From Dendrophyllia cribrosa (lineage: Eukaryota; Cnidaria; Anthozoa; Scleractinia; Dendrophylliidae), in assembly GCA_024195265.1 (NCBI GenBank), contig JAJLRJ010000006.1, positions 1,556,501 through 1,620,500 of the forward strand: a stretch of DNA of 64,000 bases, given 5' to 3'. This document shows positions 1 through 11,915 of this stretch, one piece after another (the first letter of the stretch is position 1; every line of letters begins with the position of its first letter). The notes below the pieces were generated by a model. It made no database searches, was not told the origin of the DNA, and saw only the letters and a program-made list of their open reading frames with translations. The position numbers and the translations under genes are program-made.

Positions 1-1216
1 ATGTCTTCTTATTAAATATAAAATAAAATGAAGACAATGATTTTTACTTCGTTTCATTTTGTTCTTTTATGTTTGATTTGGTGATTTGAAGCTTGCCGAA
101 GTGATAAGTTCAGGACAGCTTGATTGATAACGTAATCTTTAATTTGCACAAATGCATCATTTTTGACAAAAATATAAACTCATGAGTTTGTTTTTAGTCG
201 CATCGTCAGCTTCATCTTCGGAGACCCAGAGGCAGTTGCCGGGGCGAGGGAGACTAGATGAAAGGGCGAAAAAAATTGTACTCGCTATTTTCCGAGGATC
301 CATGCGCCGGCTCACACTGAACATAACACGTGTATATACCATCAGACATTCAACGTGACAAATATTTACACTTGTCGCGAACTGAAGGTTTCAACACATT
401 GAATTATGAGTTGTCTATGTTTTCTGTGTAAAGACAGTTTAACAAAAAGACTTTCTCAAAGTCGTTCGCTTCTCATTTCCGGTGTGGTTGTCCCAGTGCG
501 AGCTTCCCTCGATGGGCCGAAAAAAAACTATAAGGCACGACTTGTGGGCAAGTCTACAAATTGTCATGCTTGATAATTTCGTTTTTATCCAACCAAAACA
601 TCTTCCCTCGTGTTAAAATAAACCATTTCGGAGTAAAATCTGCCACTTTGAAATCGAGAAAACATGTCACGAGAAACAGTGTTTGTATGGGAAAACCGGG
701 TTTGATATCAAATAATTTTCGTCAGATTCGATATCTGAGAAATCTATGAATGGTTCAGATACCAGGTAAAAGATTTCTGTGTTAAAATTTGAGCAATCTA
801 CCTGGGCTACAAAGCAAGTAATCGTGTTATTATTTTTTCATACATTTGTTTGAAAAACCTGTCATAGCTCGCGGGAAATTTTTATAGACAAATGAATAGA
901 AAAGTTAAAACACGATTACTTGCTTTGTAGCCCATGTAGATGGCTCAAATTTTAATAAAAAATCTTCTACCTAGTATCTTTAGTTTACCATTCATAAATT
1001 TCTTAGATATCTAATTTGACGAAAATTATTTGACATCAAAAGTTTTATCATTCAAACACTGTAACACGTGACCTGTGCGCCCCATTTTCAAAATGGAGGG
1101 TTTTACTAGACTTAAGAAGTGATAAATGTTTTGCAACAATAGTTTAGTTTAGTTAAATCAGATTTTTTAACAATCGTAGTTTAGATTGATTTGGTTATCA
1201 TCTTTTCTTGTTCTAG
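1..1216. other. Intron/upstream DNA of L2HGDH copy 1
   Basis: No exon is visible here. The stretch lies upstream of the first recognisable exon of L2HGDH copy 1 and is probably intronic, because the reading frame enters that exon in mid-protein and earlier exons must lie beyond the left edge. It is homologous to about 21,110-22,268 and, in its first 600 bases, to 27,200-27,620 and to inverted copies near 28,500 and 30,200. It is therefore part of the duplicated unit. A fold-back repeat occupies about 633-1108. Confidence 0.7.
633..1108. repeat. Fold-back element, arms about 190 bp
   Basis: About 633-827 and 907-1108 are imperfect reverse complements. The core GGGCTACAAAGCAAGTAATC near 803 is matched by GATTACTTGCTTTGTAGCCC near 914, and similarity continues outward to AGTAAAA / TTTTACT at the ends. 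A second copy sits at about 21,680-22,145 in the paralogous unit, and a partial copy lies at 14,225-14,335. No protein is encoded. This is a fold-back MITE that predates the unit duplication. Confidence 0.65.
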
Positions 1217-4200
1217 GTACCAGACCCCAACTTTCCTTTCCTTGGAGTCCACTTTACCCCGCGCATTGACGGCAGCGTGTGGCTTGGGCCCAATGCTGTT
1301 TTAGCATTCGCTCGGGAAGGATACAAACTTACAGACTTGAATGTTAAAGACCTCATTGATGCCCTGGGATACCGGTATGTAGTTAAGACCCATCCTCTGT
1401 GTGGTCAGGCGCCTATGTGATATGGCTGTACTTTCGGTTTTTAAAACTGACCTCACTAAAAGCGAAATTAAGGGCTCTTAAAACTGATGAAAATGATATT
1501 AAACTCTCAAAATCACTGTCACGTTGTTTAACTTTGTTTTTCTGTTTTTATTTTGGTGATTCGTGGCTCGCGAAAGCGGTATTTTTAAAATAACGGTTCG
1601 AATTGTTCAAAAGTAGTTACGTTGTTCAGTTCGAGTGAGAATTTAGAGCCAAACAACTTACAAATGTTTCTGTTTCATTCTCTAGACCATTAAACATATT
1701 TCAGTTGCCATTGACTTTCCTTAAATATCTGCATAAACAGCTCAACCACTTAAAACTTAAGTCATCTGAGCGCGAGAAAAAATCGCACTGAAAACAAATT
1801 GATCCCAATAGCTTTTGGCTAAGAGGAAAAACGGTTTGCTTCGTCTTAAGTGTTGTACAAGTCCCTGCAGTGATTTATTGGAGTGGTTTTCTAATGATTG
1901 TGATAAAATCTCAGATACCACGCAGCTCTCAACAACCTCTAATTTCATTGGACCCCTATATCACGCAGCTCTATTGTTTTTTGGGCTAGGGTCCATTGTT
2001 GTGTTGTTTGTTCTATTGTTTTCTCAGCAAATCAGAGAAGACCTTGTAAGAGCTGCGTACTGCCCCTAAAATCTTAGTTATCGCATGTGACCAATCACAG
2101 CAAACGGAAAAATGCAATGAACCAATCAGAATTCAACGAAAAGCATTAAGCAGCTGCAGGCGTCAAGCGGGGGAAAACATGCAACCGGTACCAAGCGCTT
2201 TAATGCTTTAATGACTTACTCCTAAAAACAGTAAAACTATACTAGGAGGCCTAAAAAATAAGAAATACAAATTTAAAATTGGTTTACATTAAAAAAAATA
2301 AAAAGAAACTAATCTAATTTAACTATACGATAGATAAAAAGATAAATTCATGCACAAATAAGTGGTAATTATACCATAGATCTAATAGTGCAGGAAAACA
2401 TGCAACCGATACCAAGCGCGGGAAAACATGCAACTGGTCCCAAGCGCGGGAAAGCTTGTACCTGGTGCCAAGCGCGGGAAAACATGCAACTGACACCAAG
2501 CGCGGGAAAAAGCTTAGTGTTTTTGGACTTGATTGTTTAAGTAATATAGATAGTTAGGCTTAGCCTAACAGCGGCGCCCTCTGAAGACCCTCTGAACAAG
2601 CTTAACTAAGATGAAACTTAACTAATAGGTGAAAGGTCGGAAGCACAAGAATTAAGATTAATATTGACGACCGGGCTATTTTTCAATTTTAGCAATTCTC
2701 AAAAACAGTATTACCCGACCGTCTGCACAGTACATTTAGACCGTACAAAAGTTCACAAAAACAACTTTTTCTCCGTCTAGAATAACTATTACGACTACTG
2801 TTAAAAAATACAGTTGTAGCTTGTCAAAAAATGCCTGAGAAACTGATTTGGAAATCAAAATTGCCAAAAATACAAACATATTTGCATACGGCCACGCGAG
2901 TGAAGTTAGAACTATAATAAAATTCAAGTCTTGTTTTGTTTACATAAAATCGCTTTTCAACCTATGTAATGAATGAACAAACACATAAAAATGGACAACA
3001 CAATCTTCTTTCGATAAATTTTATTCAAATCTCCATTAGTTTATGTTGAAAAGCAAAACGGAAAACGCGCATCGAGGCCGAGCCGTGTCTTCGATGAAAT
3101 TCAAGAAATTAATACAACTGAATTTAAGCTACACGTTTAAAAACAATTCTTCAAAACTAACGAGAACACATTAACAAAAAGTCAATCACAGATTGATATC
3201 TAGATAAATTTCCATCGAAAAATGTAATTTGTTTTACCTTTAAGTCCCTCCGGCGACTACTGTGCTTGGAAATTCTTTAAATCTCCGCTTTGGTGCTGAA
3301 ATCCGTAAAACGAACCCATCTCTCGCATTGCTAAAAACGTATATAGTTCCTCGAAGCAAGATTTTATCCCTGAAAGCTCTTCTTTTTCCACTAAAGCGGC
3401 TCCTGAGTATCCCTTAATTAGCATCCCTGTCTTGAGTAGCAAACCACGAAAAAATGCAGGAAAATAACGACTTTAATTTAAACCGTTTTCTCCGCTCAGT
3501 AAACACAGCAAAACATCAAAGTGTTTTCCCAGCTGACGTGACATTCGGCCGTGTAACCGCGCGAAAAAAAAGCCTCGCTTTGGTTTCAACATGACGTCGT
3601 ACGCGCATATTTTGCGACGTCATACGCGCCCGCGAGCTAGTCCTCCGCTAAGATCCCGGATGTTGTGTGGCGTCATACGCGCATGCGCGCTACCCTCGCG
3701 ACACACATCTCCGACACACATCTCCGACACACATGTTTTTGTTGCAGACAGCGCCCGCGAAACATTCCGCTAGCCATGACCATGAAAAATGAGGGCATGG
3801 GTTCTATGAGTATGGGGCTCCGCAGCCGGGCCTTCGGCCCGGCTAGTGCTCCGCTAATAGTATCTTTGTTATGACTGGTCATAACTGCGTGTCTCTTTCG
3901 TAACCAGTCACAACGCCCAGCAAACTTAAAACCGATTAACAGCTGTCAATTTAGTCTAAAGAAACAAATTAAGAGAGAAAATTTATTGTCTTCCAATTTT
4001 TTATTTCAGTGGTCTTAGAAAGCTGATGTTTCAGTATTTTACGTTCGGTGTTGGAGAATATTACCGTGGAATTATTAAATCCGCGCAAGTCAAACAACTG
4101 CAGAGATACGTACCCAGTCTAAAGGTCCAAGATGTGGAGAGGTGAGAAATACTTAAATAAGTAAATATTTGGCGTAAATTTCCCACAATTTTCTTGTGGA

Positions 4201-4433
4201 AAACTGTTTTACTGTCATATTTTTGTCAACCAATCAGAGGCCCAGCAGGAGTTCGTGCCCAAGCCATGGACCGTGAAGGGAATTTAGTGGATGACTTTGT
4301 GTTTGACGGAGGTGCAGGAGACATAGGGAGCCGAGTGCTGCATGTGAGAAATGCGCCTTCTCCTGGGGCCACGTCATCTTTGGCCATCGCTAAAATGGTA
4401 GCAGAGAAATTACAGGAACGATTCCATCTCTAG
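1217..4433 (+). CDS. L2HGDH: L-2-hydroxyglutarate dehydrogenase copy 1, last three exons
   Basis: L2HGDH is a mitochondrial FAD enzyme that oxidises L-2-hydroxyglutarate to 2-oxoglutarate. Three exons are visible: 1217-1374, 4010-4141 and 4238-4433, with AG/GT borders and matching phases. The first encodes [20 protein letters not shown] and [15 protein letters not shown], typical of the substrate-side beta-sheet region. The last encodes [15 protein letters not shown], then FVFDG and [15 protein letters not shown], the conserved C-terminal FAD-contacting segment, and ends ERFHL before TAG. The upstream exons, including the GxGxxG dinucleotide-binding motif, are outside the window. All three exons are intact, so this may be the functional copy. 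The first of the two introns carries a 1.3-kb insertion absent from the paralogous unit. Paralogous pieces are at 6,325, 14,474, 22,269 and 35,310. Confidence 0.9.
2090..2540. repeat. CCAATCA / AAGCGCGGGAAAA repeat cluster
   Basis: CCAATCAGAATTC is followed by several close copies of the phrase CCAAGCGCGGGAAAACATGCAA. The same family occurs at 22,785-22,920, at 39,415-39,600 in reverse orientation, at 42,350-42,560, at 42,655-42,830, and split around insertions at 46,030-46,085 and 48,853-48,990. It is a dispersed non-coding repeat. No RNA polymerase III boxes are obvious. Confidence 0.55.
2541..3853. mobile_element. 1.3-kb insertion in L2HGDH copy 1 intron
   Basis: The paralogous unit reads straight through GTTTAAGTAATAGTAT near 22,940. 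Here the same sequence is split after TAAT at about 2540 and resumes with TAATAGTAT at about 3854. This indicates insertion of about 1,313 bp with a TAAT target duplication. The insert contains an open stretch on the minus strand at 3257-3442 ([17 protein letters not shown] and so on) that I do not recognise, and CG-rich short tandem repeats at 3590-3740. No transposase is visible, so it is non-autonomous or a fragment. Confidence 0.6.
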
Positions 4434-5983
4434 GGAACATTAGCAAACAGATTATTACTTGATATAAATTATATAAATATATATCTAGCTGGATTTTTGA
4501 AAACCATACCGCTCTGAGGAAGCGTCATGGCGTGTGTTTCTCCTTGTTGAGAATCATCCAAAAGTTCACAATATAAAAACAAAAGTTTGCTAGTTTTTTT
4601 CCTTTTCCATTTCTTTCCCTTTTAGGTGATTTTCAGGATGATCGGAGTAATAAAAACCTTGTTTGAGCGTATTTCTAGTGAAATTGCTGTACGTTTCATC
4701 AACCATGTTTTCAAAAAATCAGCTATGTATAAAGAAATGATTGTACGGAATAGAGCAATAGAGCAATAGAGAATAGAGAATTTCAACCTCTCGTCCCCCT
4801 TTCTAAGGTAACTTTTAATTTGGATTTCCCGCCAGAACTGAAGATGACAACTTTCGGCGGGAAAAACTGGGTAGTGTACAAATGATATCGATTGTATGGC
4901 TTTGGAAGCAAAATAGGGAATTTTAATATCTCGTCCCCTTTCTCAGGTATAGTTAACTTGTCATTTTGTTTTTTCCGGTAAAACTGAAGAAGACATCTTT
5001 TAGCTAGAAAATGTTGGTAATGCACAATACCCAAACAGGGAGCAAAATTTTGGATTTTCTCACCCTTTTTATAATTATAAATAAATTACTGTAGTTGGCC
5101 TAAAGTGATGAATCCGGTGAGGATGCGCCTTTAAAATACTGTTTTTCGTTACTGAGAAAATTCCTCTTTTTAAAAAAGAGTTTACTATGTGCATCCATCC
5201 TCCTTTCAGAACTTTCGTCTTTTACGGTCTTTTACGAATATGGACGTCTTTCACAACAAGCTCAGCTTTAATAAAATCGCTCTTTAGCTACTTCAAAACT
5301 CGTTTAAGTTATCAAAGTTTGCAAGACAAATAAAACTGTAGATAAGGTAATTCTCAAAACTTATGTAGAAGGGGGTAAGAAGGGTTTGGTATTTTGAAAC
5401 GTTATCCAAAATAAACTGTATGATAAATAGGTAGATAGGATTGCCTTTTGGTGATAGATAGCTCATTTTTTTGGTGAGGCGGAAAATTATGTATTGGTGA
5501 ATTTAGTTAAAAGAGGAACTAATAAAGCTAATTTTATAACATGTGCAATTTTGTCAAAATGTTTTTGCTTATGAAGTTAAAAAGAGGTTCGTAGTTTGCG
5601 CGTTGTGAGGGCTTCCGAAGTTGCGTCATTGCGCACTTTTTCTTCACCAACATTTTAACTTCAGAAGTTTACTGACTTTGGAAAAGCCGGAAATCTTTTA
5701 AACTAAGCATGTATTCATCAGAAAACCAAACAAATAAATTAAGTGATCAAAGACACTTTTATTTAACTATTTAATCATCCCTTTTACAAGGATCTACAAA
5801 AACATGAAACTGTCGTTTTTATTTCCACCACATTTGTCAGCTAGAAAACTTCTTCACAAGTTTTTGTTAGCTTTGAACCCTGAAAACTAAACCAGAAGTA
5901 CCCTTTTCCAATTAACACTCGATAGTTTTAAACGTCCTCTGATAAGTCGGTTTCACTTGGCATAAAGTACGGGACACGACAAC
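4434..5983. other. L2HGDH copy 1 downstream DNA, no gene seen
   Basis: AT-rich 3' flank between L2HGDH copy 1 and the FReP relic. No coding exon is visible. It is duplicated downstream of copy 2 (15,036-16,600) and of copy 3 (23,050-23,990). Shared markers include CCGCTCTGAGGAAGCGTC at about 4509, 15,112 and 23,053, and a TTCAAAACTCGTTTAAGTTA block near 5,294, 16,142 and 23,511. Confidence 0.7.
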
Positions 5984-6245
5984 TTAGAAATCCTTCAGAC
6001 GTATCTTCATCTTGGAACTCGTGACAGCGGAGAAGCAGTTATTTTTCTAGCGGACCCAGCACATTCCTTTGCTATCGATCTTATCGTGGAGGTACAGACC
6101 ATTCAGGTTGGAACTGTGACATTTGTTGGACCACAAGGCGTCACTGGAGCCGAGGTGCAGTTTCCAGAGATCTTTTCATTATCACCACCTTTGGTGGTAA
6201 GTAACATACCACGGTGATAACCAAAAAGAACTCCCGTGGTGCCGC
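5984..6245 (-). pseudogene. Fibrinogen-related protein, exon 3 relic
   Basis: Read on the minus strand, a splice acceptor at 6246-6247 is followed by GYHRGM, the site of the calcium-loop region (degraded to GGDNEK), a cysteine segment, LNGLYLHDKID and MKIRL. These are the landmarks of FReP exon 3. The frame is broken in the cysteine segment, and an in-frame TAG follows GMCWVR. No matching exons 1 or 2 are visible nearby. It occupies the place downstream of L2HGDH copy 1 that intact FReP B holds downstream of copy 2. It is therefore a dead remnant of the same unit. Confidence 0.8.
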
Positions 6246-6324
6246 CTGACATGTGACATGCACATGTGTAGTATATCAACCAACACAGGAGAGTTAACAT
6301 TTGTTTGTTTGTTTGTTTGTTTAG

Positions 6325-7497
6325 CTGTTCATCAGTCTGGCAAAAACAGTGGAGTCGTCCATTGTGGAATCTACTACACGCCAGGCTCCCTGAAGGCCAA
6401 GCTGTGTGTGGAGGGACTGGACCTGACCTATAAGTACTGCGACGAGAAGAAATCCCATATAAGAAACGTGGGAAAGTATGACAGATCTGTGTTACTGTAT
6501 TTTTAAAATCGGGCAATCCCCATAATTTCTTTATTCAAGGCACTTTTTAAAAAGGGTTCTTAATCCAATGGTATTTCTTTTTTATAAGTTTATTGCTTGG
6601 CTCCGATAGTCACTGATTATGAAGACAAGTAGTGTAGTTTTAACTCGAGTCTGCCAACAAAATTATATGGTGTGACCATTCAAATAAAACCTCTCAGTCA
6701 GCAGTTCTTTTGCATGGCATCGTTTGTTTTTCAATATTTTACAAAATCAAAATTGGGATTTTTCTTGAATATTTTTTATTTTTGGCACTCTTGGGTGTTT
6801 AGGGTTGAAATTGTTTTTTTTGGTTCATATGTAGTGGGGAAGGTTTGAGTTGTGCAACTTGTGTTTATCAGTTAAAGAGGGATTATTTGCAGAGTTTTAC
6901 AGTACATATTAGCACTTCTTTGTGTTTAAATCTGGAAATTAGTAGTCATTCATTTACTATTCCTTTCTCAAGGAAGATAAAAGTGGCTGTTAAAAATAAA
7001 GAATTATCTCAGCTTCATGCATTGTATTAACCAGGTTTGGAAAATGGAGACCTTAAATTAGTTATGAACTCTAAGGGAATTAAAGAAGTAGAGCCATGTT
7101 GTGAGGCGAGAATTCCTTGAACTGTTCAGGAACACCCAATGAGCCAAGTTCATGCCAACGGCTTTAGAAAGTTATATTATGTTTCCACCTTTATTCTCTC
7201 AAATCTTTGTGAAATCCCTTCTAAAATATTTCTCAGTGAAGCACTGTGTTACCAGTTCTCGCAGTGATTCGAATAAATAAAACATATTTGTGCCTTTTAA
7301 ATGAATGAGAATAGTTTCTTTTTTCTATTGCAGTCTCCCCTTAGTTGTCGTTATGTTGTTACGTGTGGAGGGTTGTATCAGATCGTCTGGCGGAGAAGTC
7401 GGGCTGCCCAAAAGACCCTCGGATTGTCTCATTCAGAGGAGAATATCTGAAGTTCAAGGACGACAAAAGTTACTTAGTCAATGGAAATATCTATCCG
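6325..7497 (+). pseudogene. L2HGDH copy 2, N-terminal and middle exons, broken
   Basis: Three degraded exons follow one another. Exon 6325-6475 encodes [20 protein letters not shown] and [10 protein letters not shown], the conserved FAD-domain segment. An exon from 6973 to about 7110 encodes VAVKNKELSQLHALY, then an in-frame TAA at 7027-7029, then LENGDLKLV and KEVEPCCE. An exon from about 7345 to 7497 encodes [10 protein letters not shown] and, after a one-base frameshift, RLAEKSGC and [10 protein letters not shown]. The stop and the frameshift make this copy non-functional. The exon that should follow (VPDPNFPF) is missing between here and 14,474, where the terminal exons resume beyond FReP A. 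The two parts may be halves of one disrupted copy. Confidence 0.82.
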
Positions 7498-8678
7498 GTA
7501 GGTTAATTAGCTGAGCAGTCAAAGAAAGGCCAGATTATTTAGTGACAGTATTACAACAAGAATCTGGCTCACTAAGTAAGGTCTGCTCAGATGCTTTCTT
7601 TTGAATGGTCCCACTTCAGTGAATGCAAGGATTTCTCCCATTGAGAAAATCATATCTCAACACGTGTGAAGATATCAATTTTATTTTCACCGTGCAGAGT
7701 CAAGATATCAATATCCCTACCTCAGCTGCCGTGTTTGCCCTTATTAATTGTCAAACCAGCTTAAAAGTGTTGGTCTATAATCGAAACGTCTTCGGATATT
7801 CTTCGGAAATCTTCGTGGATATCTTCATAAATCTTTGGTAATCTTCGGAAAATTTCGAAAAATGATCAGAAACGTTCGTACAACTCGAAGAATTTTTAAA
7901 AATCTTTGGAAAATTGCTTGACTCTTCGTAACAAGTGTCATGTATATAATAAACAAAATCTCACTCATGAGATATCGATATTTAACACGAAGAAGACTAA
8001 GTGTGATATCAAGTTAAACACTCGAAGAGAAATTCCATGTCTCTGAGGACCCATATGTCATCTTATAGCATAATAAAAAGAAGAATCATTTGAATGATCA
8101 CACTTTAAAATTTCATCCACAGACTCAAAAGTTAGAACCACCTTGTACAGCGTAATAAACAGCACCACAGGAAAGTACTGCTCAGTAGCTTTTATTTGAA
8201 TGGTCACACTTTAGGGTTTCATCCACAGACTCAAAAGTTAGAACCACCTTGTACAGCATAATAAACAGCACCACAGGAAAGTACCTCAGCAGCTTTCATT
8301 TGAATGGTCACACCGTTTAGGATTTTATCCACAGACTCAAAAGTTAGAATCACCTTGCACAACTTAATAAACAGTACCACAGGAAAGTACTGCCGGCACT
8401 CGCATTTTTAGAATTTCCAAAAACGTTAAGCACCGCATTTCGGCCTAGGGTATTTTATACTAAAGAGATAAAGTTCTTTAAAATAGGCACCCCCTGAGCC
8501 GAATACAATACCACTATATTCATTATTTTGTCAATGAGACTTTTATTAAAATATCCCTCTAAATATCCCTTTTATTAAAATATCCCTCTAATGTACCCAA
8601 CACCTTTAGTTTTTAAACCTCTCAGATTAGTGTTTCACTTGACATGAACTAGTACGACATGGTACGAGACACGAAATC
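7498..8678. other. Spacer with CTTCGGA repeats, no gene seen
   Basis: No coding exon is visible. About 7,740-7,930 is built of degenerate repeats of CTTCGGAAATCTTCG. About 8,100-8,395 holds three reverse-oriented units of the 106-bp dispersed repeat. The 3' end of FReP A, with its reverse AATAAA at 8542-8547, lies at the right edge. Confidence 0.65.
8100..8395 (-). repeat. 106-bp dispersed repeat, three units
   Basis: Reverse-complement units of the family marked by GTGACCATTCAAATGAAAGC, AGCAGTACTTTCCTGTGG and GGTTCTAACTTTTGAGTCTG. Here they appear as CTCAAAAGTTAGAACCACCT repeated three times. The same family appears at 33,533-33,905, 44,725-44,965 and 58,105-58,300. Divergent end portions are at 6,660-6,800, 38,840-39,000 and 52,375-52,640. 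Confidence 0.75.
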
Positions 8679-9019
8679 TTAAAAATTCTTCGGACGTATC
8701 TTCATCTCGGACCTCTTGACAGAGTAGTGGGCATTTTTCCAGTGGTACCAGGACATTCCTTTGCCATCAATCTTACCGTGGAGGTACAGACCATTCAGGT
8801 TGGAATTGTGGCAGCTGTAGTACCACCAGGCACCTTTCCAACTCGAGGCACAGTTGCCAGAGTCCTTGTCATTATCACGATCTTTGGTTGAAAATGACAT
8901 ACCACGGTGATGATCAAGAGAATCTCCAGCGGTGCCTGAGATAAAACCAGAAAAATAATGATTAATCAAACCTCCTTCAGAAATATCAAACACCCTTAAC
9001 TACTATGAACTCTGTAACC

Positions 9020-9150
9020 TATGGCCTACACGCATTCTCCTACACTGCATCTGTATTATGGAACAACCTGCAGACCTCTTTCTCAAAAATGATGGCTCTC
9101 TTTCTTCTATTAACACCGCCGTCAAAACATTTTTATTTATAGGAAAGCTT
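9020..9150 (+). mobile_element. LINE reverse-transcriptase C-terminal remnant
   Basis: Plus-strand reading gives YTASVLWNNLQTS followed by a LLLTPPSKHFYL-like end, the usual LWNxL...FK..L tail of non-LTR reverse transcriptases. The same remnant lies in intron 2 of FReP B (about 17,185-17,310) and FReP C (about 24,575-24,710), always antisense to the FReP gene. It was therefore inserted before the duplications. Confidence 0.6.
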
Positions 9151-9194
9151 ATAACTAATAATTTTAAATTTTATATTGTTTCTATAATATATAT

Positions 9195-11915
9195 CAGAAG
9201 CTCATAACAGAGAAGCGATTAAGGTGGCTGAACACAGTTTTACTGTACCTATGCATCATTCATTGTCATTTTAAAACCACTTACGACTGGGCGCCCAAAA
9301 TTGGCGAGGCATAAGATTAAGAAACAAGCTTTATATTTTGATATTTTTGTTGAGCTTTTAGGGTGTTGCCATGGCAACACGGTGGATTGGAAATCAGCCT
9401 GCAATATTTGGTTTCGTTTATTTTCAGAAAATCTAGTCATTAGATTTTGTCCATCATTTGTCTCTAGTAAACTCGTAAAAATATTCGCATGTTAACACTA
9501 GTCTCATGTAATTTTGACAGAGGGATCTTCCGTAATTTGTTGTTTAATATGTTTGCGTTTTGTAAAAATCTCCTCTGTTAGATTTCAAATTTTTGGTGGC
9601 AGTTGAGTTCGGCATATTCGAAACTATTATTGTGCCAAATTTCGTGAAATTCTAATGAGTGGTTCCGTAGAAATCAGCACGTTTCCGAGGAAAGTCGCTA
9701 AAATATCCAGTCACAATTTTTTGGTCAACTGCGCATGCGTTGCATTTAACTGGGTTCTCGATCCAAAGACAAAAACGACCAAAAAGGCAGTGTATTTCTT
9801 CAGTGGTTCTATATATTATCTATTGATTCAACAAACATTTTTACAAACAACAAATTGTTTCATTTTAAGACGAAAAACAAAACTTTCGCGATCCACGCTG
9901 AGCAAAATAAAATGATCGCTGAATAGGCGCCACGTTTGTTTTTCTCAAAACTTTGCGCGCGCTGACTCACGTAAGCAGCTGAAATTGAAGAGCGCGCGCA
10001 CACTGTGTTCAGCCACCTTAACTCGTTTCCGATGCTGGGGATTTTTAGAAAACGCGGGGAGCCAATCAGAATTTACTTCCTAATATGGAGTTCTAAAAGA
10101 AGCCTACTTCCACGCGAAACGCGCGCTCCTACAACACTTGCAGGAAAAGCTTGCATCTTGTTTCATACAAGCTACTACAAAGGTCAATAATTGCACTTTG
10201 CAGTTCTGAGACTCGACCAAAATGTCAACTTTATACTATTCAAACGGCCATTGACTCCCTTTGGAGAAAAGAAGGCCGATTATGCCGAACTGGAGAAAGC
10301 GGAGAAAAGGAGAAATTGTATCAACCGTGGAAAAACTTTACCGGCAGAGCGAAAAAATTCCCATTTAGATTGCTTGCCGTCTCAGGTTTAACTTAATACT
10401 CCACAGCGATTTGTGTCAACAGCAACATACCAGCAATCAAAATCAGTTAATGAATGAAATACGGTGAAATGATAAAAACACAGAGTTCAAAACTTTAGGA
10501 CACCTGCATCAAAGAAAGATGAAAATGAAATAAAAATGCACACAACATGTAGGTTTCTCCAAATCACTTTTATTTAAAAACAAAGACAAATAGACTCAAA
10601 TACAATGTAGTTGAATGAATAAATACAGATCTTCAACAGCCAGTTTATCACAGTTAAAATTATTCATAACAAATCGTAACTCGAAACAGCTCATGATAGC
10701 TTCTGCTTGAAAACAATTAAGCTTAATGATACGAAAACTTCGAAATTCCTCAAGACAACCGCAAGTAGTTTTGTCGAGATGATGAAAACGTACTCCGTGA
10801 GTTCAGAACCTAAGCGATGCCACATTTACAAAACAAAAAATTAATGCAACTCAGTTTTAAAAATAGTACGTTAAATTATTTCTCAAGATACAAATGATCA
10901 GAACTTTCTCGTACGAAATCATTAATTCGGAAAACAAGTAGGCTCGAGAGCTAAATAAACATGTTTATAACGTACTGATTTGGTATGCTCATTTCCTCTC
11001 AAAAATCGCTTTGAAAAAAAACAATTATAGTATATACAAAGAAAAACCATGGTACGTGTAAGGATGGGTTGACAAAGTCGGTGAAAGTTTTAAAAAGTGT
11101 TGGCTGTTTAAAATACAGCGAACTGAATATTTATGAACACCGCGCCGCCGTTCATATTTCAAAATCTATACAACAAATTTTATTCCAACCGATTTGGGAA
11201 GAAAAACCCTAAGCTCAAGTCAGACACGAATTATTGTATGTTTGAGCGATAAATTATAAGCGAAAAGGAGAGTAAAAACACTTTTGTTTTCAAAATAAAA
11301 TAGAAAAACACATGGCATGCGTACTGAATCATGAGAATTTGCTTCGCTTCTTCCGTACGCTTCAATCTCTTTGTGAAGTTAAAAACAATTCATATTTTCT
11401 TACTACCATAAAAACCTGACTTAAACAATCTTTCTAATTTGAAACTACATTTGAATAAGTAAAATACATTACCATATTACACATGAAATTCTTTAAAGAG
11501 CCATTTTTGTGGTGATTTGGTAGAGATGAAACAAGGCTTGAAAAAACTTGAGTTGTCCAGATTTCGCGGTGTTGAGCTTTTTTTCGTTCCTTACTCCGTC
11601 GTCATCTTCTTGGAACTACTAAAATATTCAATACTTTTTCCTCCTCATTTTTGAACCTCAAAATGTGATTTGGTAGCGACGAAAATAGCCGTGAAAGTAA
11701 GCTGTTCATATTTCGCGAAGCGCTTGTAGTTTCCTCGATGTTTTCTTGCCGATTTGAGCGGCCGCGCGTACGCGCGTGGAGCTGAAAACTTCCTTCCATA
11801 TAAGGGCAAAAATTCAATCCGCGATTCTGATTGGTCGGTTTGGAATTCTAATAATCCCCAGCATAGTTCTGAACATATAGGGGGAAGTTGCACGCTTCTA
11901 CGTGATAAGCTTCTG
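9195..11915. mobile_element. hAT-like non-autonomous transposon, 2.7 kb
   Basis: FReP A intron 2 departs from FReP B intron 2 exactly between 9194 and 11916. The ends are inverted repeats: CAGAAGCTCATAACAGAGAA on the left, and CAGAAGCTTATCACGTAGAA as the reverse complement of the right end. They match at 19 of the outer 23 positions. The insert is flanked on both sides by TATATAT. CAG-starting termini and a 7-8 bp target duplication suggest the hAT superfamily. I see no transposase between the ends. A second TTAA-flanked element is nested inside. Confidence 0.7.
9223..10017. mobile_element. TTAA-flanked TIR element nested in the hAT-like element
   Basis: TTAA at 9219-9222 and 10018-10021 bracket a 795-bp segment. 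Its ends are GGTGGCTGAACACAGT and the exact reverse complement ACTGTGTTCAGCCACC. The TTAA target duplication is that of piggyBac or Kolobok elements. No transposase is visible. Internal open stretches of 60-90 codons show nothing recognisable. Confidence 0.75.

Noticed and set aside
6300..6322. GTTT tandem repeat as an independent microsatellite feature
   Set aside because: Six units of GTTT only. It serves as the pyrimidine-type tract before the L2HGDH relic exon and is too short to list.
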